Source: Acinetobacter sp. XH1741 (lineage in GTDB: Bacteria > Pseudomonadota > Gammaproteobacteria > Pseudomonadales > Moraxellaceae). Taken from it: a DNA stretch of 64,000 nucleotides. The translations under genes were made by a program, and so were the position numbers. The DNA is taken from the NCBI RefSeq assembly GCF_041021895.1, contig NZ_CP157428.1, positions 3,162,001 to 3,226,000 on the forward strand, written 5' to 3'. Below the pieces are notes generated by a model, which was given only the letters and a program-made list of their open reading frames with translations, had not been told where the DNA came from and did not search any database. This document shows positions 63,931 through 64,000 of the stretch, piece by piece (positions within the stretch are counted from its first letter, which is position 1; each line of letters opens with the position of its first letter).

Positions 63931-64000
63931 TACATAACAATACATTTTTTCCATTTTTTTAGCGTTTAAATTGTTTAAGCTATCGGCATATTTCAATTTT

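Overview
The window looks like a chromosomal segment of an Acinetobacter, probably of the calcoaceticus-baumannii group or a close relative. The reasons are the AT-rich sequence, a class C beta-lactamase of the ADC type directly downstream of folE, a split trpG / trpD-trpC arrangement, ubiC-ubiA next to glnA, surE-nlpD without a following rpoS, and many Moraxellaceae-type proteins (DUF3015, DUF4105). The ADC protein differs from my memory of typical A. baumannii ADC at many positions, so I do not assign a species. Most of the window is ordinary core genome. There is no CRISPR array, no rRNA operon, no intact transposase and no phage gene.

Layout. 0-9.5 kb: the end of rsmE, a membrane c-di-GMP protein (EAL intact, GGDEF degenerate), maeB behind a foldable leader, cca, a DegS-type protease and a Nif3-like protein. 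9.6-11.5 kb: sodB, three tRNA-Asn genes with their own promoters and terminators, a DUF2726 protein and a small membrane protein. 11.6-20.2 kb: a lipoprotein hydrolase, ubiCA, glnA, then a peptide transporter translationally coupled to an Xaa-Pro aminopeptidase. 20.4-31.5 kb: trpG, an inserted opposite-strand pair (exported aminopeptidase N and a TonB-dependent receptor), trpD-trpC-smr, folE and blaADC. 31.5-38.7 kb: DUF4105/DUF3015, hemE-DUF817, an L,D-transpeptidase, a pirin and a tiny Ser/His/Asp-rich membrane protein. 38.9-41.8 kb: a DauR-like regulator divergent from a hydroxyaspartate-dehydratase-like enzyme and an ornithine-cyclodeaminase-family reductase, with repeated TTAGA-N7-TCTAA operators between them.

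42.4-45.3 kb is the accessory part. It holds a TetR regulator, a roughly 460-nt strongly structured non-coding region that has its own promoter and terminator on the minus strand, and a tight three-gene cluster (PAAR spike protein, unknown soluble protein, lipoprotein) that looks like a type VI secretion cargo module. After that come a short inverted-repeat relic and tRNA-Val. 45.5-64 kb returns to core genes: cstA with its YbdD partner, efp divergent from its modifier gene epmB, a PilZ-like/FimX-like pair, rpmE, an SBF transporter, gloA-ampG (AmpG carries a roughly 200-residue extra domain), a Lon-related protease, a LysR regulator, nlpD, surE and a small exported protein.

The strongest candidate for something undescribed is the minus-strand structured RNA at about 42455-42912. 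The PAAR module, the maeB leader and the hydroxyaspartate locus with its operators come next. All functional statements come from reading motifs and family memory; no searches or folding programs were run.
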